The notes beneath the pieces were generated by a model that saw nothing but the letters and a program-made list of their open reading frames with translations, had not been told where the DNA came from and made no database searches. 64,000 bases of DNA from Pleomorphomonas sp. T1.2MG-36 (GTDB taxonomy: Bacteria; Pseudomonadota; Alphaproteobacteria; Rhizobiales; Pleomorphomonadaceae), in the NCBI RefSeq assembly GCF_950100655.1, contig NZ_CATNLY010000001.1:1-64000 (forward strand), given 5' to 3'. A program made the translations under genes and the position numbers. Below are positions 41,529 through 51,887 of this stretch, piece after piece (the stretch's first letter is position 1; the number at the start of each line of letters is the position of its first letter).

Positions 41529-42421
41529 TGGACGACAATCTCCACCTGAAGCGGCTGCCTGTGCTGGACTCTTTCATTTCCTACCGCGAAGTCGGGCACG
41601 GTGCGGACACCGTGGCGCTGTTCCTACACGGCAATCCCACCTCGTCCTACATCTGGCGAAACATCATGCCGCATGTGGCGCCGCTCACTCGGTGCATTGC
41701 GCCGGATCTGATCGGGTTTGGCCAGTCCGGAAAGCCCGACATCGAATATCGCTTTGCCGATCATGTCCGTTATCTCGAAGCCTTCATCGAGGCTGTCGGG
41801 ATCAAGTCTGCCTATCTCGTCGCTCAGGACTGGGGGACGGCGCTGGCTTTCGTTCTGGCGGCGCGCCGTCCGGAACTGGTCCGAGGGCTCGCTTTTATGG
41901 AGTTCATTAGGCCGTTTGACGGCTGGGACGATTTCCACCAGTCCGAAGCTGTGCGCGATGCGTTCAGAATGTTCCGGACGGCGGGCGCTGGTGAGCGCGC
42001 CATTATCGAAGAGAACGTGTTCATAGAGCGCGTCCTGCCCGGTTCGGTTAAGCGCAAAATGAGCGACGCGGAGATGGACGCCTATCGCGCGCCCTTTGCT
42101 CTTGCGCGTGACCGGGTACCGATCTGGCGTCTTCCCAACGAGTTGCCGATCAGCGGCCAGCCGAAAGACGTCGATGCCATGCTCAGGCATGCGCACGAGC
42201 AACTGGTCTCGGCAAGCTATCCGAAGCTGCTCTTCGTGGGAGATCCGGGGGCGCTGGTGTCGCCCGCATATGCGGAGAGTTTCGCGGCCAAACTGAAGAG
42301 TTGCCGGCTCGTGCAGCTCGGCTCTGGCGCCCATTACCTGCAGGAGGACCACCCGGACACCATCGGCCGGACGATTGCAGACTGGATCGAGGAAAACGCC
42401 GTTTCGAGAGCCGCCGAGTAA
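41528..42421 (+). CDS. Haloalkane dehalogenase
   Basis: A 297-residue alpha/beta hydrolase closely following the DhaA-type haloalkane dehalogenases (EC 3.8.1.5), which hydrolyse carbon-halogen bonds to an alcohol and halide. The catalytic pentad is complete: Asn36 (HGNPTSSY) and Trp102 for halide binding, nucleophile Asp101 (QDWG), acid Glu125 (AFMEFIRP) and base His269 (GAHYLQED), at the DhaA spacing shifted by three to five residues. It is translationally coupled to a TetR repressor and followed by a selenoprotein-W-like gene and a cupin gene, so it is probably inducible. Confidence 0.9.
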   Translation: MDDNLHLKRLPVLDSFISYREVGHGADTVALFLHGNPTSSYIWRNIMPHVAPLTRCIAPDLIGFGQSGKPDIEYRFADHVRYLEAFIEAVGIKSAYLVAQDWGTALAFVLAARRPELVRGLAFMEFIRPFDGWDDFHQSEAVRDAFRMFRTAGAGERAIIEENVFIERVLPGSVKRKMSDAEMDAYRAPFALARDRVPIWRLPNELPISGQPKDVDAMLRHAHEQLVSASYPKLLFVGDPGALVSPAYAESFAAKLKSCRLVQLGSGAHYLQEDHPDTIGRTIADWIEENAVSRAAE

Positions 42422-42453
42422 CCGCAATCAACTCCGATGAGAGGAGCGTCGAA

Positions 42454-42681
42454 ATGACCAAGGTCGAAATCACCTATTGCCGGCCGTGCGGCTACGAGAA
42501 GCGGGCGCGAGAGGCGGCAACTGCACTCAAGCAGGCGCTGGGACTGGATGCCGAGCTTCATCCCGGTGGCGGCGGGATCTTCGAAGTGCGGGTCAACGAT
42601 GGGGTCGTTGCCAAGCGCACCCGCGGCCATTTTCCCGACACGGCGGAGATCGTCGAGATCGTGTCGCAGACCCTTCACTGA
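42454..42681 (+). CDS. Rdx/SelW-like thioredoxin-fold protein
   Basis: A 75-residue protein of the SelT/SelW/SelH (Rdx) family: VEITYCRPCGYEKRA with Cys9-x2-Cys12 in place of the Cys-x2-Sec of eukaryotic SelW, then GGGGIFEVRVNDGVVAKRTRGHFPD. It is a small cytosolic redox protein of unknown partner. A GAGGAG Shine-Dalgarno stands eight bases before ATG 42454, 32 bases after the dehalogenase, so it is probably in the same operon. Confidence 0.85.
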   Translation: MTKVEITYCRPCGYEKRAREAATALKQALGLDAELHPGGGGIFEVRVNDGVVAKRTRGHFPDTAEIVEIVSQTLH

Positions 42682-42736
42682 AGCCGTCGAACGCACGCGA
42701 TGCCGGTGGCGGTCCTTGGCACGGAAGAGATGCCCG

Positions 42737-43123
42737 ATGAAGTTCGAGACATTCGACCCGGCCACCGTGTCAGCGGGAGGCCGCGCCGCGAGGAAGCTGA
42801 GACTGTTCGACGCGAGCGACGACGGCCCCCATGGTGGCCACGTTCTCGGCCAAGCGCTTGGGGCCGGGGTCACCATACTCGCCTATGGCAACGATAGCCC
42901 AGGTCAGGGGCCGGTCCTGCATGTCCACCCTTACGACGAGGTCTTCGTCATCTTGGAAGGGCGGGCGCGTTTCTACGTCGGGGATCAGGTCATCGACGCC
43001 GAAGCGGGAGATGTCGTCCTCGGACCTCGCGGGCTGCCGCATCGCTTCGAGAACCTTGGCCCCGGGCGTCTTCAGACCCTCGATGTCCACCACTGCGAAC
43101 GATGGTACCAGGTGAACGTCTAG
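42737..43123 (+). CDS. Cupin-domain protein
   Basis: A 128-residue single-domain cupin. Motif 1 is HVHPYDEVFVILEGRARFYVG with His62, His64 and Glu68; motif 2 ends GPRGLPHRFEN with His102. These are the four usual metal ligands. The reaction is unknown; small cupins of this kind include isomerases and thiol or dioxygenase-type enzymes. It is last in the tetR-dehalogenase-Rdx series (55 bases after the previous gene) and converges on recQ. Confidence 0.82.
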   Translation: MKFETFDPATVSAGGRAARKLRLFDASDDGPHGGHVLGQALGAGVTILAYGNDSPGQGPVLHVHPYDEVFVILEGRARFYVGDQVIDAEAGDVVLGPRGLPHRFENLGPGRLQTLDVHHCERWYQVNV

Positions 43124-43218
43124 GCCCGCTCATCAGCGGGGCCGAAGTCGCTGGCATCATTAGCGGTCCAGCGCAACCGATGCACCGTGCTGATGCCGCC
43201 ATAGCGCGACGGCCGAAG

Positions 43219-45057
<1,839 letters not shown>

Positions 45058-45347
45058 AGCAGGTTCGGCGTCGGGCTGCTCGTGCGGAGGGGGTGGCCTC
45101 AAGGAAGACGCGAGCTCTCGGGGGCGGGGCCTAGAGACAGGCTCCTCGATAGGATGGCAAACGGCAGGGAACCTTCTCGGAAAAACGCCGTTCTAGAGAC
45201 GGGTTCGACGTTATGGATCTTCGGATGAAGCCAATGAAGCTTTCGGCTGGGCACGCCCTTTGGCCATTCAGACAGTCTAGGACAGCGGCCGAGACTCGGT
45301 GCGGATCGTACCCGACGACGACAGCCCAGCCGCGGGCGGCTTGAACC

Positions 45348-46289
45348 TTGACCCCCGGCAACTCCAAAATCGTGATCTACGCCGCACTGGCCGGTAACCT
45401 CGCCATCGCCGTGACGAAGTTCGTGGCGTCATGGTGGACGGGCTCCGGAGCCATGCTCAGCGAGGCGGTCCACTCGCTGGTCGATACCAGCAATCAGGGG
45501 TTTCTGCTTCTCGGCCTTCGTCGATCGGCTCGCCCGGCCAGCCAGCGGCACCCGTTCGGACACGGCATGGAGATCTATTTCTGGGCGTTTATCGTCGCCC
45601 TGATGATCTTCGCGCTCGGGGGAGCGGCTTCCATCTATGAGGGCGCGCAGCGCCTGCTCGATCCCGAGCCGATACGGGATCCCTGGATCAATTATCTTGT
45701 GCTCGGTGTCAGCTTCGCGATCGAGGCGACGTCGCTGCGGGTGGCCTGGCGGGAGCTGCGTCGCAGCCAACCTGGCCGAACAATGCTCGCGGCCCTCCGC
45801 GGGAGCAAGGATCCCAGCGTTTTTTCCATATTCTGCGAGGATTCCGCGGCGCTTATCGGCCTGTCGGTGGCCGCCGTCGGGCTCGCCTTGGCGCATGTGC
45901 TGCAAGAGCCGCGCTTTGATGCCATCGCCTCGTTGGCGATCGGCGGGATCCTGATCTTGACTGCCGTGTTCCTTGCCCGGGAAACGCTCAGTCTCATGAC
46001 CGGCGAAAGCGCCTCGGTGGAGGTGCTGGCCTCGGTGCGTGCTGTGCTCGAAGGCGACCGCCGGATTCAGCGGATCGAAGAGATCCTCAGCATGCATCTG
46101 GGGCCCTCCGACATACTCCTCGGCATTTCGCTCGATTTCGATGACGAAATGACGAGCGAGGAGATCGAGGCCACCGTTCATGACCTTGGCAAAAAACTCC
46201 GTTCAACTCAGCCGTCGATCACCAGAGTTTTCGTGCGTCCCGTCCAGCCCGCGAAGAAGAAGGTGCTTGCCGGCTCGGCCACGAGCTGA
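45348..46289 (+). CDS. Cation diffusion facilitator (CDF) family transporter
   Basis: A 313-residue CDF transporter with six hydrophobic segments in the first 215 residues. The metal-site motif is in TM2, SEAVHSLVDTSNQ (about 38-50), and its TM5 partner in EDSAALIGL. A cytosolic ferredoxin-like C-terminal domain (about 225-300) follows. It would export a divalent metal such as Zn2+ or Mn2+ for protons. TTG 45348 is the only start that keeps the full first helix; there is no good Shine-Dalgarno, so expression may be low. The first helix lead (GNSKIVIYAALAGNLAIAVTKF) is typical. Confidence 0.88.
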   Translation: MTPGNSKIVIYAALAGNLAIAVTKFVASWWTGSGAMLSEAVHSLVDTSNQGFLLLGLRRSARPASQRHPFGHGMEIYFWAFIVALMIFALGGAASIYEGAQRLLDPEPIRDPWINYLVLGVSFAIEATSLRVAWRELRRSQPGRTMLAALRGSKDPSVFSIFCEDSAALIGLSVAAVGLALAHVLQEPRFDAIASLAIGGILILTAVFLARETLSLMTGESASVEVLASVRAVLEGDRRIQRIEEILSMHLGPSDILLGISLDFDDEMTSEEIEATVHDLGKKLRSTQPSITRVFVRPVQPAKKKVLAGSATS

Positions 46290-46414
46290 GCACACATCTC
46301 TCCCGCAAACAGACCGCCGTTGGGCGAGGCGAGGACGAGGTATGTATCCGGGTGCAAATGCACCGTCTGGCCGGATGCAGGCTTGCCTGTTCCGCATGCC
46401 GGGACCGTGTTCGT

Positions 46415-47329
46415 TCAGCTCATTCCCGGCAACCGCCTGATCTGTTCGGCCAGGTAGTCGACCATCAGACGGACGCGTCCCACCTTGGCGCGTTCCGGCA
46501 CCATCAGCATGTTGAGCGGGGTGGTGGGAAGAGAATGGTCCGGCAGCAACACCTCCAGTTCGCCGGTCGCCAGCAAGTCGTCCACCAGCCAGCGGTGCGT
46601 GGAGCCAATACCGCGCCCGCTGCTGAATGCCTCGCGCGCGGCGAGGCCGTGATCCACTTTCAGGTCGCCCTTGACCGAAACCGTGTGACGGTTGCCGTCC
46701 GGCCCGACGAACGTCATGGTCTCGCTGCCGGCCACGTTCGACATGCGGATGACGTTGTGGACGGCAAGGTCCGCCGGTTGGCTGGGCCTGCCGTGCACAC
46801 CGAGATAGCCGGGGGCGGCGACCAGAAGTCGCGTGCTCTCCGCCAGATGGTGCAGCTTCATCGAGCTGTCCGCGAGCGGCCCCAGACGAAGGGCAACGTC
46901 GACGCCCTCCTTGACGAGGTCGATGCGCTCGTCGGTCAGACTGAGGTCGACCTGAATGCCGGGATGGCTCGCCTGGAAGGCGAAAATGAGCCGCGTGATG
47001 TGCATCACGCCGAGCGCCGCCGTGCATGACAGGCGAACGGTGCCGGAGAGTGCGTCGTGTTTGTCGCGAATTCCGTCGGCCGCCTGATCCACCAGACGGA
47101 GAACATGGGTGCAGTGATCGTAATAGCGACTGCCTTCCTCGGTCAGCACGACACGACGGGTCGTCCTGCTGAGCAGAGACACGCCGACGGCGTCCTCAAG
47201 TTCGCGCAAATGCCGGGTCACCGTCGATTGACCGGTTCCCAGTTCGCGGGCAACGGCCGACAGGTTCCCACGCTCGGCGACGCGGACGAAGGTGCGCATC
47301 CGCTCCAATGTGATGTCGGATCTATCCAT
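46415..47329 (-). CDS. LysR-family transcriptional regulator
   Basis: A 304-residue LysR regulator with the HTH at about 6-65 (LERMRTFVRVAERGNLSAVARELGTGQSTVTRHLRELEDAVGVSLLSR) and a LysR-substrate domain behind. The sequence resembles the PecT/DmlR-like group that controls nearby redox enzymes. It is divergent from the NAD(P)H:quinone oxidoreductase gene, whose start is 94 bases away. Two dyads lie between them. Confidence 0.9.
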   Translation of the reverse strand: MDRSDITLERMRTFVRVAERGNLSAVARELGTGQSTVTRHLRELEDAVGVSLLSRTTRRVVLTEEGSRYYDHCTHVLRLVDQAADGIRDKHDALSGTVRLSCTAALGVMHITRLIFAFQASHPGIQVDLSLTDERIDLVKEGVDVALRLGPLADSSMKLHHLAESTRLLVAAPGYLGVHGRPSQPADLAVHNVIRMSNVAGSETMTFVGPDGNRHTVSVKGDLKVDHGLAAREAFSSGRGIGSTHRWLVDDLLATGELEVLLPDHSLPTTPLNMLMVPERAKVGRVRLMVDYLAEQIRRLPGMS

Positions 47330-47370
47330 ATTTCGGCAATATCATATCCATTCCGTTGATGTATCGGAAT
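47328..47370. promoter_or_regulatory. Two dyads between lysR and quinone oxidoreductase genes
   Basis: ATATT/AATAT (47328-47332, 47338-47342) surrounds TCGGC and overlaps the lysR start codon. ATTCCG/CGGAAT (47350-47355, 47365-47370) has a nine-base centre and fits the T-N11-A rule of LysR boxes. Two sites 20 bp apart suit a LysR tetramer that represses itself and activates the divergent gene. Confidence 0.5.
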
Positions 47371-47423
47371 ATTCGGGGCTGGCCTACCTTGCTGGTCGAA
47401 ATCTTCAGCCGGAGGGTCTTCCC

Positions 47424-48290
47424 GTGAACGTTCTTCTTGTCTTTGCCCATCCCGAACCGCAGTCGCTCGCCGCCTCTTTGCGCGATGCGGCGATCGGCGA
47501 ACTGCAAGCCCAAGGCCACGAGATGCGGGTATCCGACCTCTATGCAATGCGCTGGAAGTCTGAGGTCGATCGAGCCGATTTCCCCCTGCTTGCCGCCGAA
47601 CAGCGGCTGAAAGTCGCTTCCGCGTCCGGCCATGGCTTCGCAGCCGGCGCGCTCACTGAAGACGTGCAGGCCGAGCAGGACAAGCTTGATTGGGCCGATG
47701 TGCTCATCCTCCAGTTTCCAATGTGGTGGTACTCGATGCCGGCCATCCTCAAGGGATGGGTCGATCGCGTCTACGCCTATGGCTTTGCCTATGGTGTCGG
47801 CGAACACAGCGACCGACATTGGGGGGATCGCTTTGGCGAAGGTCGGTTCGTCGGCAAGAGGGCGATGCTCATCGTGACGACAGGGGGCTGGGAAGAGCAC
47901 TATTCGCCACGGGGGATCAACGGGCCAATCGATGACCTATTGTTTCCGATCAATCACGGCATTCTCTACTATCCCGGCTTCGACGTGATGCCACCGTTCG
48001 TTGCCTACCGCGTGGACCGGCTCGACGCGCGGGGATTTGCGGCCATAAGCACCGACCTCAGGGAGAGGATGCGGACACTCGACACTGCTGAGCCGATTGC
48101 CTACCGCCGGCAGAACGGCGGAGACTACAACATTCCGAGCCTCGTTTTACGTCGCGATCTGGCCTCTCCCGAGGCGTCTGGGTTCGGGCTGCATCTGCGC
48201 CAAAGCGGGCCGTCGGATGAGGCAATCGAGGGTATGGCGGCCGACAGGTCACCGCGTTCCCTGCTGGTGGAGCCAAGCCAAGGCGGTTAG
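47424..48290 (+). CDS. NAD(P)H dehydrogenase (quinone), flavodoxin-like fold
   Basis: A 288-residue protein of the NQO1/KefF/MdaB-like family. The flavodoxin-like core starts NVLLVFAHPEPQSLAASL (1-19, FMN/FAD phosphate loop), then QFPMWWYSMPAILKGWVDRV (about 95-114) and TTGGWEEHYSPRGINGPIDDLL. It would reduce quinones by two electrons. The last 50 residues extend beyond the usual domain. GTG 47424 has GGAGGG ten bases before it. Control by the divergent LysR gene is expected. Confidence 0.88.
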   Translation: MNVLLVFAHPEPQSLAASLRDAAIGELQAQGHEMRVSDLYAMRWKSEVDRADFPLLAAEQRLKVASASGHGFAAGALTEDVQAEQDKLDWADVLILQFPMWWYSMPAILKGWVDRVYAYGFAYGVGEHSDRHWGDRFGEGRFVGKRAMLIVTTGGWEEHYSPRGINGPIDDLLFPINHGILYYPGFDVMPPFVAYRVDRLDARGFAAISTDLRERMRTLDTAEPIAYRRQNGGDYNIPSLVLRRDLASPEASGFGLHLRQSGPSDEAIEGMAADRSPRSLLVEPSQGG

Positions 48291-48329
48291 CTCGGCTTGG
48301 CAGTTGTTTGCATCCCGCCGTTGCTTGGC

Positions 48330-49112
48330 TCAGGCAGTGGGGACCGTGCCGCCGTCGATGGTGACCTCGGTCCCCGTGATAGCGCCGGCACGCGGCGACA
48401 CGAGAAAGGCGATGAGGTCGGCGACCTCCCGTGGCCTGGCCGGTCGTCCGAGCGGAATGCCGCCGAGCGCCTTCATGATGAGCTGCTTACCGCCTTCGCG
48501 ATCGGTGCCGGCATCGGCTGCCAGCCGGTCGGCCAGCGCCACCGCGGCCTCCGTCTCGACCCATCCCGGCGAAACGCGGACGACGCGAATGCCCTTGGGT
48601 GCCACCTCCTTGGACAGGCTTTTGCTGTAGGTCGAGAGGGCAGCCTTTGCTGCCGCATAGGCCGTCGTGGACTCCGGAAGCGGCAGCTCGTGCTGGATCG
48701 ACGTGACGTGGATGACGACGCCGGAGGCCTGTTCGATCATCGACGGCAAAAGCGCCCGATCGAGGCGCACGGCCGGCATGAGATTGAGGCCGAGCTCTCT
48801 TGCCCAAACGTCGTCAGTCAGTTTGGCAAAGCCACCGGGAGGCGCCGAAGAGCCGCCCAACACGTTGACGATGATGTCGACCCCGCCCAGGCGCTGCAGA
48901 ACGGCGCTGGCAACCGCAGCGCACCCGTCGGCCTCGGAGATGTCTGCCGCGATAAAGTGGGCACCCTTGGGTGCGGTGTCCGGAATGGATCGCGCCGTGC
49001 TGACGACGTTTACGCCGGCGTCGCAAAGGGCCGCCACTACGGCCGCGCCGACCCCACGCGTTCCTGCCGTGACCAGCGCGCGCCGGCCACCAAGCTCGAG
49101 GTCGAAGCTCAT
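48330..49112 (-). CDS. Short-chain dehydrogenase/reductase (SDR)
   Basis: A 260-residue classical SDR. The NAD(P) motif is [15 protein letters not shown] (T-x3-G-x3-G-x-G variant, about 12-26), then NVLGG, the catalytic Ser in [16 protein letters not shown], and Tyr-x3-Lys in AYAAAKAAL. The C-terminal PGWVETE and GTEVTIDGG are typical. ATG 49112 overlaps the stop of the upstream NTF2-like gene by four bases (ATGA). The substrate is unknown. The pair is controlled in all likelihood by the divergent HxlR gene at 49509. Confidence 0.9.
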   Translation of the reverse strand: MSFDLELGGRRALVTAGTRGVGAAVVAALCDAGVNVVSTARSIPDTAPKGAHFIAADISEADGCAAVASAVLQRLGGVDIIVNVLGGSSAPPGGFAKLTDDVWARELGLNLMPAVRLDRALLPSMIEQASGVVIHVTSIQHELPLPESTTAYAAAKAALSTYSKSLSKEVAPKGIRVVRVSPGWVETEAAVALADRLAADAGTDREGGKQLIMKALGGIPLGRPARPREVADLIAFLVSPRAGAITGTEVTIDGGTVPTA

Positions 49113-49432
49113 AGCATGATCTCCAAGCCGGAGATCTTGTCGCCCTTCAAGCGAAAGAAGAACCGAAGATCCACCGGGCTTCCGGGAAAGTTTCCGGTGA
49201 GCCGGCTGGTGACGATGGTTTTGTCGCTTTCTTTGGCGATCGCTTGTGGCGCGCTGACATAGCTGTACTTTTCGGACGATTCGGCTTTCCAGGCTCGAAT
49301 GGCTTCCCGCCCCACATAGGTCTTGCCTTGGTCCCTGACGATAGCGTCGTCCGTGAAGCATTGCGCTACGGCTTCTGCGTTCTTTGCATCGGCGGCGAAG
49401 TAGTCGGAGATCGGTGCTGGAAGGTTGATCAT
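49109..49432 (-). CDS. SnoaL/NTF2-like protein
   Basis: A 107-residue SnoaL-like protein: [45 protein letters not shown] is the family's start, followed by strands of the cone-shaped pocket. It is first in an operon with the SDR, which it overlaps by four bases. Such pairs are widespread in alphaproteobacteria but without defined activity. Confidence 0.85.
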   Translation of the reverse strand: MINLPAPISDYFAADAKNAEAVAQCFTDDAIVRDQGKTYVGREAIRAWKAESSEKYSYVSAPQAIAKESDKTIVTSRLTGNFPGSPVDLRFFFRLKGDKISGLEIML

Positions 49433-49476
49433 GCTGTTTGTCCTCGGGTTGGCGCTTCCAGCTGGCCAGCGGATTG

Positions 49477-49506
49477 CGTAAGGCGGAAAATGGCTCTAGC
49501 CTTACG
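49477..49506. promoter_or_regulatory. Eight-base dyad ahead of hxlR, probable operator
   Basis: CGTAAGGC (49477-49484) and GCCTTACG (49499-49506) are exact reverse complements 14 bases apart, a 30-bp site. It ends two bases before the start of the HxlR gene and covers the promoter region of the divergent NTF2-SDR operon. It is the only strong dyad here and fits dimeric HxlR binding with repression of both units. Confidence 0.6.
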
Positions 49507-49508
49507 AA

Positions 49509-49904
49509 ATGACAAGAACGCACGAAAAAGTTAGGTACTCACCTGAAAGTAAGCCCCATGCCCACACGCGGGAGACTGCCGCGGAGGGCGTAGAGCAAGC
49601 TCTGAAGCTGTTGGAGGGCAGGTGGAAGCTGGTGATCCTGTTTCACCTGTTCGGTGGTCGGATCATGCGCTTCTCCGATCTTGAACGCGCCATTCCCGGA
49701 ATCTCCCAGAAGATGCTGATCCAGCAGCTTCGTCAGATGGAGGGCGACGGCATCGTCCGCCGCATCGTCCACCATCAGGTTCCGCCGAAGGTCGAGTATG
49801 CGCTGACGGACTGGGGCCAAGCCTTGTGCCCGGCTCTCGACGCCTTGCTGACGTGGGCAGCCAACCGTCCGGAAGCAGGCGATTCCGGCGATCTCCAAGC
49901 GTAA
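49509..49904 (+). CDS. HxlR-family transcriptional regulator
   Basis: A 131-residue HxlR regulator: [54 protein letters not shown] and the wing [16 protein letters not shown]. It has an N-terminal extension of about 25 residues; an internal start is possible. It is divergent from the NTF2/SDR operon with a strong dyad between them. It is the second HxlR protein in the window (see 38713-39075), only moderately similar. Confidence 0.88.
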   Translation: MTRTHEKVRYSPESKPHAHTRETAAEGVEQALKLLEGRWKLVILFHLFGGRIMRFSDLERAIPGISQKMLIQQLRQMEGDGIVRRIVHHQVPPKVEYALTDWGQALCPALDALLTWAANRPEAGDSGDLQA

Positions 49905-49974
49905 ATTCACCTCGGGTCGGTTGGCGCGCGAGGCTAACGCCCGTGCGGACGGTCGATCCGAGCGAACGGACAGA

Positions 49975-50682
49975 TCAGGTCTGCGCGCCCAGAACCTTGC
50001 GGAGAGAAGCCTCGATCCGGCCGCCGCAATAAGCGTTGCCATAGTCTTCCCGGGCTTTGGCGGCCAGTTTCGCCAATGGCGGCAGCGCGGCGATACGCCG
50101 CGTCAAGGCGGCGGCCTTGGGGGCGCTCTCGCCGAGGATCGTCCCGATGATGGGAAATCGATCGGCCATCGTCGACCACAGGGTCGCGGTGACGACATCG
50201 GCGATCCCCGGGTGCTCGCCGCCGAGCAGATACCCGGAATCGGCCATGAGACCATGACGTTCGCCGGTTTCCTCCCAAAGCGCCATCCACTTCTTGAGGC
50301 GCGGGACGAAGTCCTGCCACCGCTTTTCCGTCCACATCTCCCGACCGCCATCCAACGTGAGCTCGTCGATCACGTCGTTGGCGTCGTTGACGATCTTCAT
50401 GGTCATGGCACGGAGAGGCAGCGTCTTGGGCAGCAGGTCCAGCGTCTCGCCGAGATAAAGGATGATGGCCGGCATTTCGGCGATGGCGAAGCCGGCCTTC
50501 TTGTCGACAAGCAAGGGCGGCCCCATGAACGGAACCGGCATCCTCTTCACGGGTGCGCCCATCAGGTCTGAGATCGCCACGTCGCCGGCCTCGCTCCAGC
50601 TCTTTCCGGCGTGAGCGAGAACGGCCCGCACGAACTGGCCTCTGAAGGGAACGGACCAATAGTAGAGTTCGTAATCGGACAT
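49975..50682 (-). CDS. Glutathione S-transferase-like protein
   Basis: A 235-residue GST-fold protein. The N-terminal thioredoxin-like domain reads YELYYWSVPFRGQFVRAVLAHAGKSW (Tyr/Ser region near 5-14), PVPFMGPPLLVD with the cis-proline (about 48-60) and IAEMPAIILYLGE (66-78), the glutathione-binding loop. The helical domain contains GEHPGIADVVTATLW with the N-capping Asp. The class is not clear. ATG 50682 is preceded by a GGGAGAA. It stands alone, 119 bases from the membrane-protein gene. Confidence 0.83.
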   Translation of the reverse strand: MSDYELYYWSVPFRGQFVRAVLAHAGKSWSEAGDVAISDLMGAPVKRMPVPFMGPPLLVDKKAGFAIAEMPAIILYLGETLDLLPKTLPLRAMTMKIVNDANDVIDELTLDGGREMWTEKRWQDFVPRLKKWMALWEETGERHGLMADSGYLLGGEHPGIADVVTATLWSTMADRFPIIGTILGESAPKAAALTRRIAALPPLAKLAAKAREDYGNAYCGGRIEASLRKVLGAQT

Positions 50683-50801
50683 CGCAGGTTCTCCCCTCGA
50701 AAAATGGCCATCAGCCTGGGACAGAACGCGGCTCGACGGCGACCAAGCGATCGCCGTCGAATACAGAGTACCTCTTTTAGGCCGTAAAGACCCGCTTCGG
50801 C

Positions 50802-51692
50802 TCACTCGTCGCGCAGCCGTCCGCCCAGAGCTGCGCTCACGCTGGCGATGAATGCGCCGATCACCAAGGAAAGCGCGGCCATCAAGGCAAAGGCGATACC
50901 CGCCTTGCGAGCCGTATCGGCCGCTTCCTGCGCCTTGGCCTTCGCTTGGTCGACCTGAGCGATCACGGCGTCGACCCGAGCGTTCGCGTCCGTTTCGGAA
51001 AGGCCGGTACGGGCAGCAACCAATTGGCCAAGATAGGTTCTGTCGGCAGGCGACATCTCGCCTGCGGCGGCGCTGGCGATCAGGATGCGCGAGGCTTGGG
51101 CTGCCGCCGCTGCGTCACCTTCAGCTCCCGGGGCGGCAAGGCGTGCAGGATCGTTCGGCCGGAAGAGGCTGTCGACGAAGTAGGACGTCGCGGTGTCTTC
51201 GGCCCCATCGCCGGCATTCGCCATGGTCCCGGCTGACGCGCCCATGGCGGCTCCGGAGGCGACGTTAGACGCGGCCTGCACACCCGTGCCAACGGCCGAG
51301 GTCAAGCTCGAGCTGGCGATACAGACGACGAGAAGCGTCGCGAGCGCCCAGGCAAGCAAACCGTGCGCGGTATCGCGAAAGAAGGTCTCGTCGGTGTGGA
51401 CGCCGACCCATTTCACCCGCAACCGGCCGGTCATGTAGCCGCCGACGGCGGACGAGAGCCACTGAACGACGATCATCCAGATGGCGGCGGAGACGGCAAA
51501 CGTGGTGATGCCCGCGCCGTGGTTCGTCCACGGAGAGACCATCGCCAGACCGAGGCCCGAGCCAAGCAGCATCAGGACGAAGGTGAGGGCGGCGGCCGAT
51601 ACGGCGCCGGCAATGATCGCAGCCCAGCTGATCGCCGACAAGGATGACTCGACGGCGGGCGCGCTATCGGGAGCAAGGGGGATGGAGGCCAT
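50802..51692 (-). CDS. Integral membrane protein of unknown function
   Basis: A 296-residue protein. Membrane segments are seen at about 20-55 (SWAAIIAGAVSAAALTFVLMLLGSGLGLA), 62-90, 110-150 and 265-290. The motif GGYMTGRLRVKWVGVHTDETFFRDTAHGLLAWALATL belongs to a widespread alphaproteobacterial membrane family without known role. A soluble Ala-rich part (about 155-260) with a predicted helical hairpin separates the last helix. ATG 51692 has AGGAGA just before; an ATG at 51728 is less likely. Confidence 0.7.
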   Translation of the reverse strand: MASIPLAPDSAPAVESSLSAISWAAIIAGAVSAAALTFVLMLLGSGLGLAMVSPWTNHGAGITTFAVSAAIWMIVVQWLSSAVGGYMTGRLRVKWVGVHTDETFFRDTAHGLLAWALATLLVVCIASSSLTSAVGTGVQAASNVASGAAMGASAGTMANAGDGAEDTATSYFVDSLFRPNDPARLAAPGAEGDAAAAAQASRILIASAAAGEMSPADRTYLGQLVAARTGLSETDANARVDAVIAQVDQAKAKAQEAADTARKAGIAFALMAALSLVIGAFIASVSAALGGRLRDE

Positions 51693-51887
51693 GGTATTCT
51701 CCTGTCGCACGAGTGGCGGGGTATCCACCGCAATGACAGGTCCTGTGCCGCCGGTTGTCCGGCACGATGGACCTTGGCCTAATAAGTGCCGCCGAGGGAA
51801 AAAGGTTCCGCCTGACGGTCACTTGCAGGGCGCTGCGATGGCCCCCGCGATCTCGGTGGCAGTGCGCCGGTCGTACCTGGGCCGCTC

